The notes beneath the pieces were generated by a model. It saw only the letters and a list, made by a program, of their open reading frames with translations, was not told the origin of the DNA and searched no databases. A stretch of 37,500 nt of DNA, taken from contig JAQGDQ010000822.1 in assembly GCA_030141605.1 (NCBI GenBank), positions 50,001 through 87,500 on the forward strand, in the 5' to 3' direction. Positions 28,494 through 37,500 of the stretch are shown piece by piece (position 1 is the stretch's first letter; every line of letters begins with the position of its first letter). The position numbers were made by a program, and so were the translations under genes. This stretch comes from Tubiluchus corallicola (Eukaryota > Priapulida > Priapulimorpha > Priapulimorphida > Tubiluchidae).

Positions 28494-28740
28494 AACACAA
28501 CTGGCTGTGACTATTGCTATGAACGTTGGTCTTTACTTCTTGCTGTGGTATCCGTATTTTATCAAAGGTCTTTTGTATTATACCGGGCTAAGCAGCATCA
28601 CGGACATGAAACACATGATAGGTTTTCTCTTACTGGGAGAAATTAACAGCGTTACAAATGTATTTATTTACGCTTTTCGTTTGAAAGATTTCAGAAAAGG
28701 TATGAAAAGAATGCATCCCGCGAAGTTGTGTACTGCTTAA
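28494..28740 (+). pseudogene. GPCR C-terminal fragment (right)
   Basis: Encodes the last ~80 residues of a GPCR (TM6 LLWYPYFIKGL, TM7 NVFIYAFRLKDF, tail KLCTA) starting abruptly at CTGGCTGTGACTATT. An upstream open frame of different sequence runs in from 28401 in another frame. It has no promoter and no TM1-5, so it is not a receptor. The frame is intact, unlike the left copy. Confidence 0.85.
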
Positions 28741-28741
28741 A

Positions 28742-29104
28742 TAATAAATAAATAGAGTTAATCAAATAGTTGTTTTTATCTAACTTGTAAAGCCATAAAC
28801 TTAACTAAACTGCATATTTTCTTGATTGCAAAATGGTTTAATCAGCAACTTATAGACGTAAGCATTGTGCATTTCTTCCTACAAACGAAACTAGACTATA
28901 TATTTCCACCAATTCACTCGCAATTTCAATTGACAATAATAAAATCTAGAACCAGGCTAATATTTCTCCCGCTAACTAATGAAAAGTTGAGCATTTTTCA
29001 TGACAGTGTTACAAAGGAGCTGTAGCTAAATATCCCGAACGTATGTGCTGCAGGGGTGTGTGAAACAACTTGCACGCTCATTGGGCAGTCAACGAAAATG
29101 ATTG
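28742..29104 (+). repeat. GPCR 3'-flank module behind the fragment (right)
   Basis: Partner of 3553-3905. The following 29105-29345 is AT-rich and empty. Confidence 0.85.
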
Positions 29105-29354
29105 TAGTAGTATTAGTATTATAAGCTTATTAAAAATAATATAATATATTACCATATTTTTGCATGACCAATTTAAATTCACTTGATTAATTAATTCATT
29201 TACCAGCGATATAAAGTTTATATTATCATTATGTTTGATTTAATTAACTTTTAAAAAGTAATTTTAACGTAATTTAGTTTAAACATAATTTATTTAGGAT
29301 TGGATCAGACAGTTTGAACAACATGATTTAGGATCCTCACCACAACTGACTTTA

Positions 29355-30325
29355 TACACTATTTACAAAAACATTTACAGTAAGAATAGACTACAACTAC
29401 ACAAGCTGACAAGTTTTACTACAAGAATACATTAGACATTAGTAACATTTACAGTAAGAATAGACTATAACTACACAAGCTGACAAGTTTTACTACAATA
29501 TTACATTAGACATTTGTAACATTTACAGTAAGAATAGACTATAACTACACGAGCTGACAAGTTTTGCTACAAGATTACATTAGACATTAGTAACATTTAC
29601 AGTAAGAATAGGCTATAACTACACAAGCTGACAAGTTTTGCTACAAGAATACATTAGACATTAGTAACATTTACAGTAAGAATAGACTATAACTACACAA
29701 GCTGACAAGTTTTGCTACAAGATTACATTAGACATTAGTAACATTTACAGTAAGAATAGGCTATAACTACACAAGCTGACAAGTTTTGCTACAAGAATAC
29801 ATTAGACATTAGTAACATTTACAGTAAGAATAGACTACAACTACACAAGCTGACAAGTTTTACTACAAGATTACATTAGACATTAGTAACATTTACAGTA
29901 AGAATAGGCTATAACTACACAAGCTGACAAGTTTTGCTACAAGAATACATTAGACATTAGTAACATTTACAGTAAGAATAGACTATAACTACACAAGCTG
30001 ACAAGTTTTACTACAATATTACATTAGACATTTGTAACATTTACAGTAAGAATAGACTATAACTACACGAGCTGACAAGTTTTGCTACAAGATTACATTA
30101 GACATTAGTAACATTTGCAGTAAGAATAGACTAAAACTACACAAGCTGACAAGTTTTACTACAAGATTACATTAGATATTAGTAACATTTACAGTAAGAA
30201 TGGACTATAACTACACGAGCTGACAAGTTTTACTACAAGATTACATTAGATATTAGTAACATTTACAGTAAGAATAGACTATAACTACACAAGCTGACAA
30301 GTTTTGCTGCAGGATTACATTAGAC
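29355..30325 (-). repeat. 74-bp tandem array, 13 units (right)
   Basis: The anchor ACAAGCTGACAAG (or ACGAGC) occurs at 29401, 29475, 29549 and every 74 bp to 30289. In 29560-30000, GATTACAT/GAATACAT and GGCTAT/GACTAT alternate, giving a 148-bp higher-order period. Confidence 0.95.
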
Positions 30326-30400
30326 ATTAGTAGAAAATGACTTTTAGAAAATATTAATGTACGAATATTTAAGACTGATGCACTTCATATCAGATAGAAA

Positions 30401-30916
30401 CTAATGGAAGCGTTTAGTACGTAATATAAAGTCATGTATACATTGGAATATTTTACAGTTAGCAACATAGTTAAATTCATCTTTTCCGAATAATAACAAC
30501 TTCAACAGATCATTATTTCCTAAGGCAGCTATATTAAGGTTATCAGGCAGAAGTATTTCGATAATATTTCGGTAAATGGTAATTTGAGTAGAGTTCTTAA
30601 ATCAATTATAGAAATCACACTGAACGTTTTTGGCTAAGGGTTTTAGTCAAAAAAGTTTACTGTAACTGAACGAATGACGCCATTTTCACATAAGTCGCTG
30701 ACCTGGGCTTATCAGCAGTAAGGCAGCTATATTAAGGTTTTCGGGCAGAAGTATTTCGTTTAATTTATCAAACATAACAACCCTAGCTAGTTGATGCAAT
30801 GGGCAGTGCAACAAAAAGTGTTCAACAGACTCAAACCGAAATCCACAGTTACAATTCGGCAATATTGGATGACCGTTATTATCTTTACAGCCTTTAGAGA
30901 AAAGGTCATAGTTTAG
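30401..30916 (-). pseudogene. LINE ORF2 C-terminal fragment, interrupted (right)
   Basis: Partner of 2310-2627. The frame is interrupted by 158 bp (30561-30718) flanked by 40-bp direct repeats (30521-30560 and 30719-30758, a few mismatches). Confidence 0.75.
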
Positions 30917-31374
30917 CGTAATAACGTATAAAACTATAACGTAATTTTGTCATAGTTTTGCAGACATTGACTGATTTAATTAACTCTTGACTAATTAACG
31001 AACGTTTACTTAATGTTAGCGCTAAGCTACTGTTCGAAACATGGCAATAAATATTGTTTCTTACAATTGACTTGACTTCAAAAGCCCCTTGAAGTCAATT
31101 CTGACAGTCGTTTGTATTTAAAAGCCGTTTACATCTCATTACAAAGCGGCTGGTGTGCAGAGATAATGTCGTTGCCGTAAATTGAATTTTCCACCCGATT
31201 GGAGAGGCAATAGACCGTTGTCAGTGTAATAAACACCAGAATGTTTAATCCCCAGACTACAAATCAGTGTGAATCATGTCTTAGAAGTGTCTCTGATTGG
31301 ATCTCTCAAGTTATTCGTGGCTCCCCTGTTATGGCGCGTGTAGACTAACGAGTTTTTTTCGCGAAGTATATCGC
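30917..31374. other. Arm DNA without a gene (right)
   Basis: Matches 1863-2309 and includes the hairpin TTGACTTCAA/TTGAAGTCAA at 31072-31098. Confidence 0.5.
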
Positions 31375-32095
31375 CAAGTAACTCGCGAGCGTGTTCACAC
31401 TAGATAGTAACTCGCGAGCGTGTTCACACTAGACACTAACTCATGACCGTGTTCAGACTAGAGAGCAAAACTTGCAGCAACTTACTCTGTGAGAGTAAGC
31501 GTGAACTGGCACTTACTTCCCTATTCACTGTGAGAAATGTCGAGAGTAACTAGCCCAGGCGTTTACACTAGACAGTAACTCGAGAGCGTGTTCAGACTAG
31601 AGAGCAAAACTTGCTGCGAGTTACTCTCTGAGAGTAAGCGCGAGCTGGCACTCACTTCCCTATTCACTGTGAGAAAAGTCGGGAGTAACTCGCTCGGGCG
31701 TTTACACTAGACAGTAACTCGTGAGCGTGTTCAGACTAAAGAGCAAAACTTGCAGCGACTTACTCTCTGAGAGTAAGCATGAACTGGCACTTACTTCCCT
31801 ATTCACTGTGAGAAATGTCGAGAGTAACTTGCCCAGGCGTTTACACTAGACAGTAACTCGTGAGCGTGTTCAGACTAAAGAGCAAAACTTGCAGCGACTT
31901 ACTGTCTGAGAGTAAGCATAAACTGGCACTTACTCCCTATTTACTGTGAGAAATGTCGAGAGTAACTCGCCCGGGCGTTCGTTCACACTAGACAGGAAAT
32001 CAGCTCACAGCAACTGTTGGAGAGTTTGCAATAACTTGCCGACAGTAACTCGCAAAGCAGTTCGCACTGCGTGTTTGCTGACAGAGAGAAAACTC
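31375..32095 (-). repeat. Complex 29-bp/138-bp satellite block (right)
   Basis: The longer unit, marked by TTCCCTATTCACTGTGAGAA, recurs near 31518, 31656, 31794 and 31933 (138-bp period). There are four copies against two on the left. Confidence 0.88.
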
Positions 32096-32097
32096 GC

Positions 32098-32172
32098 GAT
32101 AGTGTGAACGCGCCGTTAAACAGTAGTGTGAACACGCCGTTAGACAGTAGTGTGAACACGCCGTTAGATGGT
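32098..32172 (-). repeat. 24-bp minisatellite (right)
   Basis: About three units of GTGTGAACACGCCGTTAGAC+AGTA. Confidence 0.8.
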
Positions 32173-32834
32173 AGACGTGAAACTTGTGTTGCGATGTGTT
32201 TCAATAAAAGGCCTATTTGTAACAAGTGTAAGAGGAAACCCAAAAAGTAAACTAACATCACTTTTATCACTAACATCACTTTCATGCTGTGCAGCTAATT
32301 TTAACCCGAAAACACGATGTGATTTTGGAGAAAATGGAACTGCGATTCAAATACTCTGGATGCGGAAAAATGCTAATTTGTTTTTAATGTTTTTTGTTTC
32401 CGGGCAAAGCCTCCTCAGCCTCCTCAGCCTCTTCATCCTGTGGGATAAAAAGCTTCAGAACTAATATAAATATGATCGATTCTCAACACGCGTCGTGCTT
32501 TTATGTAAAGAGCATTAAGCTTCTTTCATAACCAGTCACTGATCAGGCCCATTCCTACTCAAGATCTGATTGTGCTTACTCAAATCCGACACTCAATTAC
32601 AAACGCGAATCGAATAAGTGACCTATGCTGGCAGAAAAGCCAACTTGTTACAGGAGATAGGAAATTGGTTTCACGAGATGAAGCCAAACAGGACAAAGCT
32701 ACCCAAGTGATCAAAGGCTAACTATCCGGTTCAGATGGGACGCCGGAGCGACCAAACCCTCTCTTGTACCTACCCTCTCTTGTAGTGTTAAAATTACGTA
32801 GAAATTTTCCAAGTAAATACAATTATTTCAGATA
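32173..32834. other. Outer arm DNA without a gene (right)
   Basis: Matches 396-1089. A 98-codon frame (32168-32464) has a length-changed counterpart on the left, where the 18-bp repeats differ, so it is not treated as coding. Confidence 0.5.
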
Positions 32835-33025
32835 ACAGTTGTCATCATTATCATCATTATCCACCGTAATCAACGTTATCGTCATCATCGTCGTCATCAT
32901 CATCATTATTGTTATCGTGATCTTCATTATCACCTCTGTCACATTGTCATTATCATCAGTCGTCATCGTCATCATCATTATCCACCACCGTTCACTACCC
33001 ATTGTCATTGTCACTACCACAACCC
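32835..33025. repeat. GAY-trinucleotide tract (right)
   Basis: Partner of 205-395. Confidence 0.85.
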
Positions 33026-33029
33026 AGAG

Positions 33030-33169
33030 ATGACGTCAAGCATAACGTCAATCATTCTCGTTGACAGCCCAATCAGCGTGCAAGATTTTTCACACCCCTA
33101 CAGAGCTTACTTAACGCTTTCGGGCTATTTAGATGCAGCTGGGTATCAATGAGACTTTCACGATCCAAA
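33030..33169 (-). repeat. Outermost copy of GPCR 3'-flank module (right)
   Basis: Partner of 61-200; TGACGTCA is at 33031-33038. Confidence 0.7.
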
Positions 33170-33229
33170 TTAATTTACAAAAGTGGTCAAAACTTATAAT
33201 ATACATCAATGTAATATTAATTAATGTTA

Positions 33230-33726
33230 CGCTATTTTTCTGATTATAATCATGGTTAAAAGATACAATTGGGACTTATGTAACTCGGGCATACAATATA
33301 AGGGTCGTCTATGGAATGAAACAGTCAAATTTATTCCATTTTCTTAACTTAACAAACGGAAAAATACAAAGACTTAATAAATCTTGCAGTCGAGCACATG
33401 ATTAATTAATATAGAAAAAATAATCGCAGTCTTGATGTTCGTATGTTTAAAAGGCAAGAGAAACTTAATATTTTTGTTGCTCATTTATTTTAAAGCAAGG
33501 CTAAGTGGCTTAGTTTCTTTATTATACTTTCTGTATTTTGTAGTGCTGTGAAATTTCGTCTCTACATTCTGTTTAAATAGAAAAGTCATTTTTTAGCTAC
33601 TTGAAGTGTTAATTTCGTGTTGAAATAGCTGCTGCTCTGCATATTTGTGTTTATGAAAAAGTGCAATCAGTTTATTTGCTGATTAGACATTAATTGGCAT
33701 GTTATTTACTAATGACAGTTGTTGTC
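33230..33726. other. Flank beyond the right arm, no gene seen
   Basis: AT-rich, no open frame of interest, no match to other window sequence recognised. Confidence 0.5.
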
Positions 33727-34196
33727 CAGCGTGAGCTGAATGTCCCGAATACCGCTCAGCGTGAGCTGATGTCCCGAATACCGCTCAGCGTGAGCTGAAT
33801 GTCCCGAATATCGCTCAGCGTGAGCTGATGTCCCGAATACCGCTCAGCGTGAGCTGAATGTCCCGAATATCGCTCAGCGTGAGCTGATGTCCCGAATACC
33901 GCTCAGCGTGAGCTGAATGTCCCGAATATCGCTCAGCGTGAGCTGAATGTCCCGAATATCGCTCAGCGTGAGCTGATGTCCCGAATACCGCTCAGCGTGA
34001 GCTGATGTCCCGAATACCGCTCAGCGTGAGCTGAATGTCCCGAATATCGCTCAGCGTGAGCTGATGTCCCGAATACCGCTCAGCGTGAGCTGATGTCCCG
34101 AATACCGCTCAGCGTGAGCCGATGTCCCGAATACCGTTCAGCGTTAGCCGATGTCCCGAATACCGCTCAGCGTGAGCTGATGTCCCGAATACTGCT
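33727..34196 (+). repeat. 29/30-bp minisatellite, 16 units
   Basis: The unit is CAGCGTGAGCTGAATGTCCC plus GAATACCGCT. Six units are 30 bp (GCTGAATG) and ten are 29 bp (GCTGATG or GCCGATG); five of the six 30-bp units also carry ATATCG in place of ATACCG. The two types alternate in units 2-7, a 59-bp higher-order repeat. After the array come TTACGTCAC, GGAGGAGGAGCG and TGACGTCA (about 34211-34251). Confidence 0.93.
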
Positions 34197-34394
34197 ATAG
34201 CGCTCAGCGTGCTTACGTCACAGCGGAGGAGGAGCGATAGACCAATGACGTCATCACCGCCACTGCCACCACCCCCGCGTGTCTAATCTTCATCAGTGTT
34301 TTATTATTATATCATCATCAATGAAATCATTTGCCAAAGGAGTCAAGAATCATTTTCCAAAGATTCTTGTGTATAATGAACAATTAAGGTAATG

Positions 34395-34480
34395 GTAACC
34401 AACCGGTATTCGAACCCAGAACCTTGCTATTGCAGGTCGCATTTTCAGCCGCTAGAGTTTTCATTGCACGAAGCAGAGAT
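34395..34480 (-). ncRNA. tRNA-like sequence or SINE head
   Basis: On the minus strand GGGTTCGAATACC (34405-34417) is a good Pol III B box, with a T-arm-like stem (CTGGG...ACCGG). A plausible anticodon-arm region TGCGACCTGCAATAGCA precedes it and CTCTAGCGG resembles a weak A box. A matching acceptor stem is not found, so it is more likely a tRNA-derived SINE or decayed tRNA than a functional gene. Confidence 0.35.
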
Positions 34481-34790
34481 GTTTCCAAACTTCGTCCTAG
34501 CAGTACGGAGTGAATCAGAGCCACCTGTCTAGACAGAGCGAAAATAATTATTAACATAATTAGCTTTTAGATTTTAGTTCTGGATTATCACATAGTCCAG
34601 ATAATATACTTACATAACAAGTTGTATTGATTAGTTAGTTGAAATGTGGTACTATTTTTATGATCGTATTAAACTTTGTATCCATTGTGCGTGTGCAAGT
34701 ACGTATTTATCGTTTGTAGGCCGTATTCGCTACTGTTAAATTGTTCATTTACTAGAGACTGCACTGTTAATTACGTGAAGGCAAATAACC
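34481..34790. other. No gene seen
   Basis: Unique AT-rich sequence without recognisable features. Confidence 0.4.
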
Positions 34791-35305
34791 AAATGAATGA
34801 ATGAATGAATGAATGAATGAATGAATGAACGAATGAACGAATGAACGAATGAACGAATGAACGAATGAACGAATGAACGAATGAACGAATGAATGAATGA
34901 ATGAATGAATGAGTAAATGAATGAATGGATGGATGAATGAATGAACGAATGTATGAATGAATGAACGAATGAATGGATGGATGGACGAATGAATGGATGA
35001 ACGAATGAATGAATGAATGAATGAACGAATGAACGAATGAACGAATGAACGAATGAACGAATGAACGAATGAATGAATGAATGAATGAATGAATGGATGG
35101 ATGGATGGATGGATGGATGGATGGATGGATGGATGGATGGATGGATGGATGGATGGATGGATGGATGGTCGGATGGATGGATGGATGGATGGGTGAATGA
35201 ATGAATGAATAAATGAATGAATCAAATGGACTGAATGAGAATGAATGAATAAACGAATGAACAAATGAACGAATGAACGAACGAATGAATGAATGAATAA
35301 ATAAA
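34791..35305 (+). repeat. GAAT/GGAT tetranucleotide tract
   Basis: Long runs of (GAAT)n, of the octamer (GAACGAAT)n and of (GGAT)n. The Ser/Ile/His-rich minus-strand open frame is a simple-repeat artefact. Confidence 0.95.
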
Positions 35306-35370
35306 TTAATTAGTTAACAAATAAATAAATAGGACTAACGTTTTATATCTGTTTTTAGCGAGCATGATAA

Positions 35371-35691
35371 CTACTAACACAGTTACTAACACAATGTGTA
35401 ACAACGCCCACGCTAAACTTAACACAGTTACTAACACAATGTGTAACACCGCCCACGCTAAACTTAACACAGTTACTAACACAATGTGTAACACCGCCCA
35501 CGCTAAACTTAACACAGTTACTAACACAATGTGTAACAACGCCCACGCTAAACTTAACACAGTTACTAACACAATGTGTAACACCGCCCACGCTAAACTT
35601 AACACAGTTACTAACACAATGTGTAACACCGCCCACGCTAAACTTAACACAGTTACTAGCACAATGTGTAACACCGCCCACGCTAAACTGA
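35371..35691 (+). repeat. 45-bp tandem array, 7 units
   Basis: The unit includes CACAGTTACTAACACAATGT at 35378, 35423, 35468, 35513, 35558, 35603 and 35648. Because 45 is divisible by three, several frames stay open (for example LNTVTNTMCNTAHAK). No start, domain or flanking gene supports coding. Confidence 0.92.
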
Positions 35692-35785
35692 TGATCATAC
35701 CTCCACTGATCATATCACTTTATGAATAATAGACACCACTAATGTATGGGCGGTTGTTTGAAACGAATGTTCTAGAATTTTGACT

Positions 35786-36025
35786 TTATTCTTGTTTATT
35801 TTCAAACTGCTGTCCAAGCAGCGGCGATGATTCACTTAGATGAGCATCGGATGCTTTGTTTTTGCGAAAGTCCTGAATGTTTTCAACTACCCGTGCATGG
35901 ATACGCCACAACTTTGAAGACGCAATAATTCTTCCTGAAGCCCTCAATTGGAATCTTTGATTTACCGCAGCTTGTCCAACAGTATAAGACATCGGTGAGT
36001 GGCGGGGATGAGGATTATTCCACAT
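35786..36025 (-). CDS. Hypothetical 79-codon ORF
   Basis: A frame from ATG at 36025 to a stop at 35786, not low-complexity, ending in SESSPLLGQQFENKQE. AATAAA-like sequence follows. The ESSPLL near the end fits an acidic dileucine sorting motif, so it could be the last exon of a membrane protein whose other exons lie outside. I do not recognise a family and no splice acceptor is convincing. Confidence 0.2.
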   Translation of the reverse strand: MWNNPHPRHSPMSYTVGQAAVNQRFQLRASGRIIASSKLWRIHARVVENIQDFRKNKASDAHLSESSPLLGQQFENKQE

Positions 36026-36320
36026 AGAGGGATGCTAGTATTTAGCCAGCTGTTCAGCTTCCCACGCTAGGCTCCAACAGCAGATTGAAATCCGGGAAGT
36101 TCTTCCTATTGTGTCAAATGCAATTCCGGTGTCAACACACAAAACGCTATAGATTTTAAGAAGACTAGACGCACGCTGAATGAACAGCAGCTCTTTTTAA
36201 TTGAAATAGGAAATTTAGTAGAAATAATTCGCGAATTTACGTTAAAGTTGTTGAGTGATTCAGTATGAGTAGGGAAATGCTTGGCTTTCCGAACGTTGGG
36301 GAACAATTTTGGTCAAACAG
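36026..36320. other. No gene seen
   Basis: A 66-codon minus-strand frame (36106-36306) has no recognisable similarity. Confidence 0.4.
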
Positions 36321-36325
36321 CCTAT

Positions 36326-36494
<169 letters not shown>

Positions 36495-37075
36495 TATTTT
36501 ATTTCAAGCTTCACAAAGTTCATATACACATCACAAATTAATACAAATAATACAATAAATCATGACACACAACAATAACACAAATAACAATTAATGATAT
36601 AACAAACTACGTCAATGACGTCTAATTACTGAAGTAAAGTTTACATCACTGTTTAAAATGTTGTTGCATATAAAATTTTCACTCTTATTCAGCCTGACGT
36701 ATAAACTGTATGCACATTTTCTGTGAATCACATCAAAATAAATAATATTAAGTCTAGTTGAAATATATCTGGCGCTCTTATCATATGAAAAGTTAAACAG
36801 CTTCCGTGTTGATACATTATATGCAACCTTGAGTTTGCTAAGATTGTAAGAATAAAAATGTCTCCTAGTGGACATACAATAAAAAGTAGTGCAGTAAGCA
36901 TTAAACAATTGTCTCTTCACGTTAACTGAACAGTGAGTAAATTTCGTGAGTAATTTATTTGCTCTGCCATAGTATATTGAACATTGTCGTAATATATCTA
37001 AATCATCTCTATTGTCATCTGATAAAATATGACCCAGATATTTTTCCTTTTTACTAGGTACATAGAAAAAACGTT
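36495..37075 (-). mobile_element. LINE reverse transcriptase C-terminal fragment
   Basis: On the minus strand a frame from about 37075 to the stop at 36612 reads FFYVPSKKEKYLGHILSDD, ILRQCSIYYGRANKLLTKF, THCSVNVKRQLFNAYCTTFY and ends NSDVNFTSVIRRH. This is the thumb/C-terminal region of a non-LTR reverse transcriptase (KYLGHxL, LF-YC). Position 36495-36611 is its A-rich 3' UTR. It is 5'-truncated and a different family from the arm LINE. Confidence 0.82.
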
Positions 37076-37121
37076 CTAGCGGCGCTTAGTGTGACTCTCG
37101 AAAGGAGATATATAGCTCTTT

Positions 37122-37280
37122 AGAAAGAGGAAGAACAGGGGTACACGATGATGTGGGCTATATTTTAGGACGCTTCCTTCCTGAGGAGCTGTGATGAGTT
37201 AATTAGATGTTCTATTTTTGACAATTTTCGCTTAGAAAACTGCTGACGCAAAGCGCCATTGTTCTGACGTCATCCAGAAA
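37122..37280 (+). repeat. Dispersed ~155-bp module, third copy outside the palindrome
   Basis: Similar to 25078-25235: GAAGAACAGGG, GATGTG, GAGTTAATTAGATGTTCTAT, CTGACGCAAAG, ending with TGACGTCATCC. It is more diverged than the two arm copies are from each other. Position 37281-37500 shows no gene. Confidence 0.75.
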
Positions 37281-37500
37281 AAAATCAGAAAAAAACTTCG
37301 TTGGCCCTCGGGAAGGTATTATCCTTGCTGTAAAGTCAGTAAAAATTTTTATTGAGGGTTTAATCTCAAATTTAGGAACTAGTGCTGTTTCTGTTAAACA
37401 CTAACAAGACCAAATTAGTTGGGTATATGTTGAGAATTTTCATGGCTAAATCCAGGATGAAACTTTCGTTGGATCGTTTACTGTTTTTTGAAATAAGTGA

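Larger units (their letters stand above)
19371..33229. repeat. Right arm of giant inverted repeat
   Basis: This is the reverse-complement partner of 1-13796. It starts at the first 21-bp minisatellite unit. It runs through an inner GPCR, a LINE, a Tc1 remnant, an outer GPCR, a GPCR fragment, a 74-bp array and outer satellites. It ends opposite window base 1, where the partner runs off the window. Relative to the left arm it has more 74-bp units, more 138-bp units, fewer 21-bp and 24-bp units, and lacks a 616-bp-period duplication seen on the left. Confidence 0.97.

Noticed and set aside
33727-34196. Possible CRISPR-like array
   Set aside because: Units are contiguous 29/30-bp tandem repeats without unique spacers, in an animal genome.
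34767-35264. Ser/Ile/His-rich 165-codon ORF
   Set aside because: Direct translation of a GAAT/GGAT tetranucleotide tract.
35306-35729. Overlapping ORFs in the 45-bp array
   Set aside because: A 45-bp unit stays open in several frames automatically; no domain or flanking gene.

Overview
This is animal nuclear DNA. It has intronless rhodopsin-class GPCR genes with TATA promoters and AATAAA signals, one spliced exon of glutamate decarboxylase, several dead non-LTR retrotransposons, Tc1/mariner remnants, and abundant mini- and microsatellites. The composition is AT-rich. I judge it a non-vertebrate metazoan, plausibly a marine invertebrate with lineage-specific GPCR expansion, but the sequence does not let me name the phylum.

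The dominant structure is a giant imperfect inverted repeat. The left arm (1-13796) reappears, reverse-complemented, as the right arm (19371-33229) around a 5.6-kb spacer. The left arm still matches at base 1, so its outer end lies outside the window. From the outside inward each arm holds: a GAY-trinucleotide tract; 18-, 24-, 29- and 138-bp tandem repeats; the tail of one LINE followed by a 74-bp array; a truncated GPCR fragment; an intact 'outer' GPCR; a Tc1 remnant; a 5'-truncated dead LINE; an intact 'inner' GPCR with a second Tc1 remnant; and a 21-bp minisatellite at the junction with the spacer. GPCRs are on the minus strand in the left arm and the plus strand in the right arm, so all four are transcribed away from the centre. 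About 1.86 kb around the inner GPCRs aligns without an indel, while the outer third of the arms has many indels.

The spacer (13797-19370) carries a fifth, diverged GPCR, an array of TGACGTGG motifs, a cluster of CRE-like sites, one GAD exon with both splice sites, and two LINE tails. The neighbouring GAD exons are not in the spacer. Either the GAD gene has arms of the palindrome inside its introns, or the exon is a stranded remnant.

Beyond the right arm (33230-37500) I see a 29/30-bp minisatellite, a tRNA-like sequence, a tetranucleotide tract, a 45-bp array, a GA microsatellite, a LINE fragment and a third copy of a module found in both arms. There is no convincing host gene there.

Most likely history (inference): an ancestral GPCR unit was duplicated in tandem into outer and inner subfamilies. 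The whole block was then duplicated in inverted orientation. The centre-proximal parts have since been kept alike by gene conversion, or duplicated more recently, while tandem arrays changed copy number independently in each arm.
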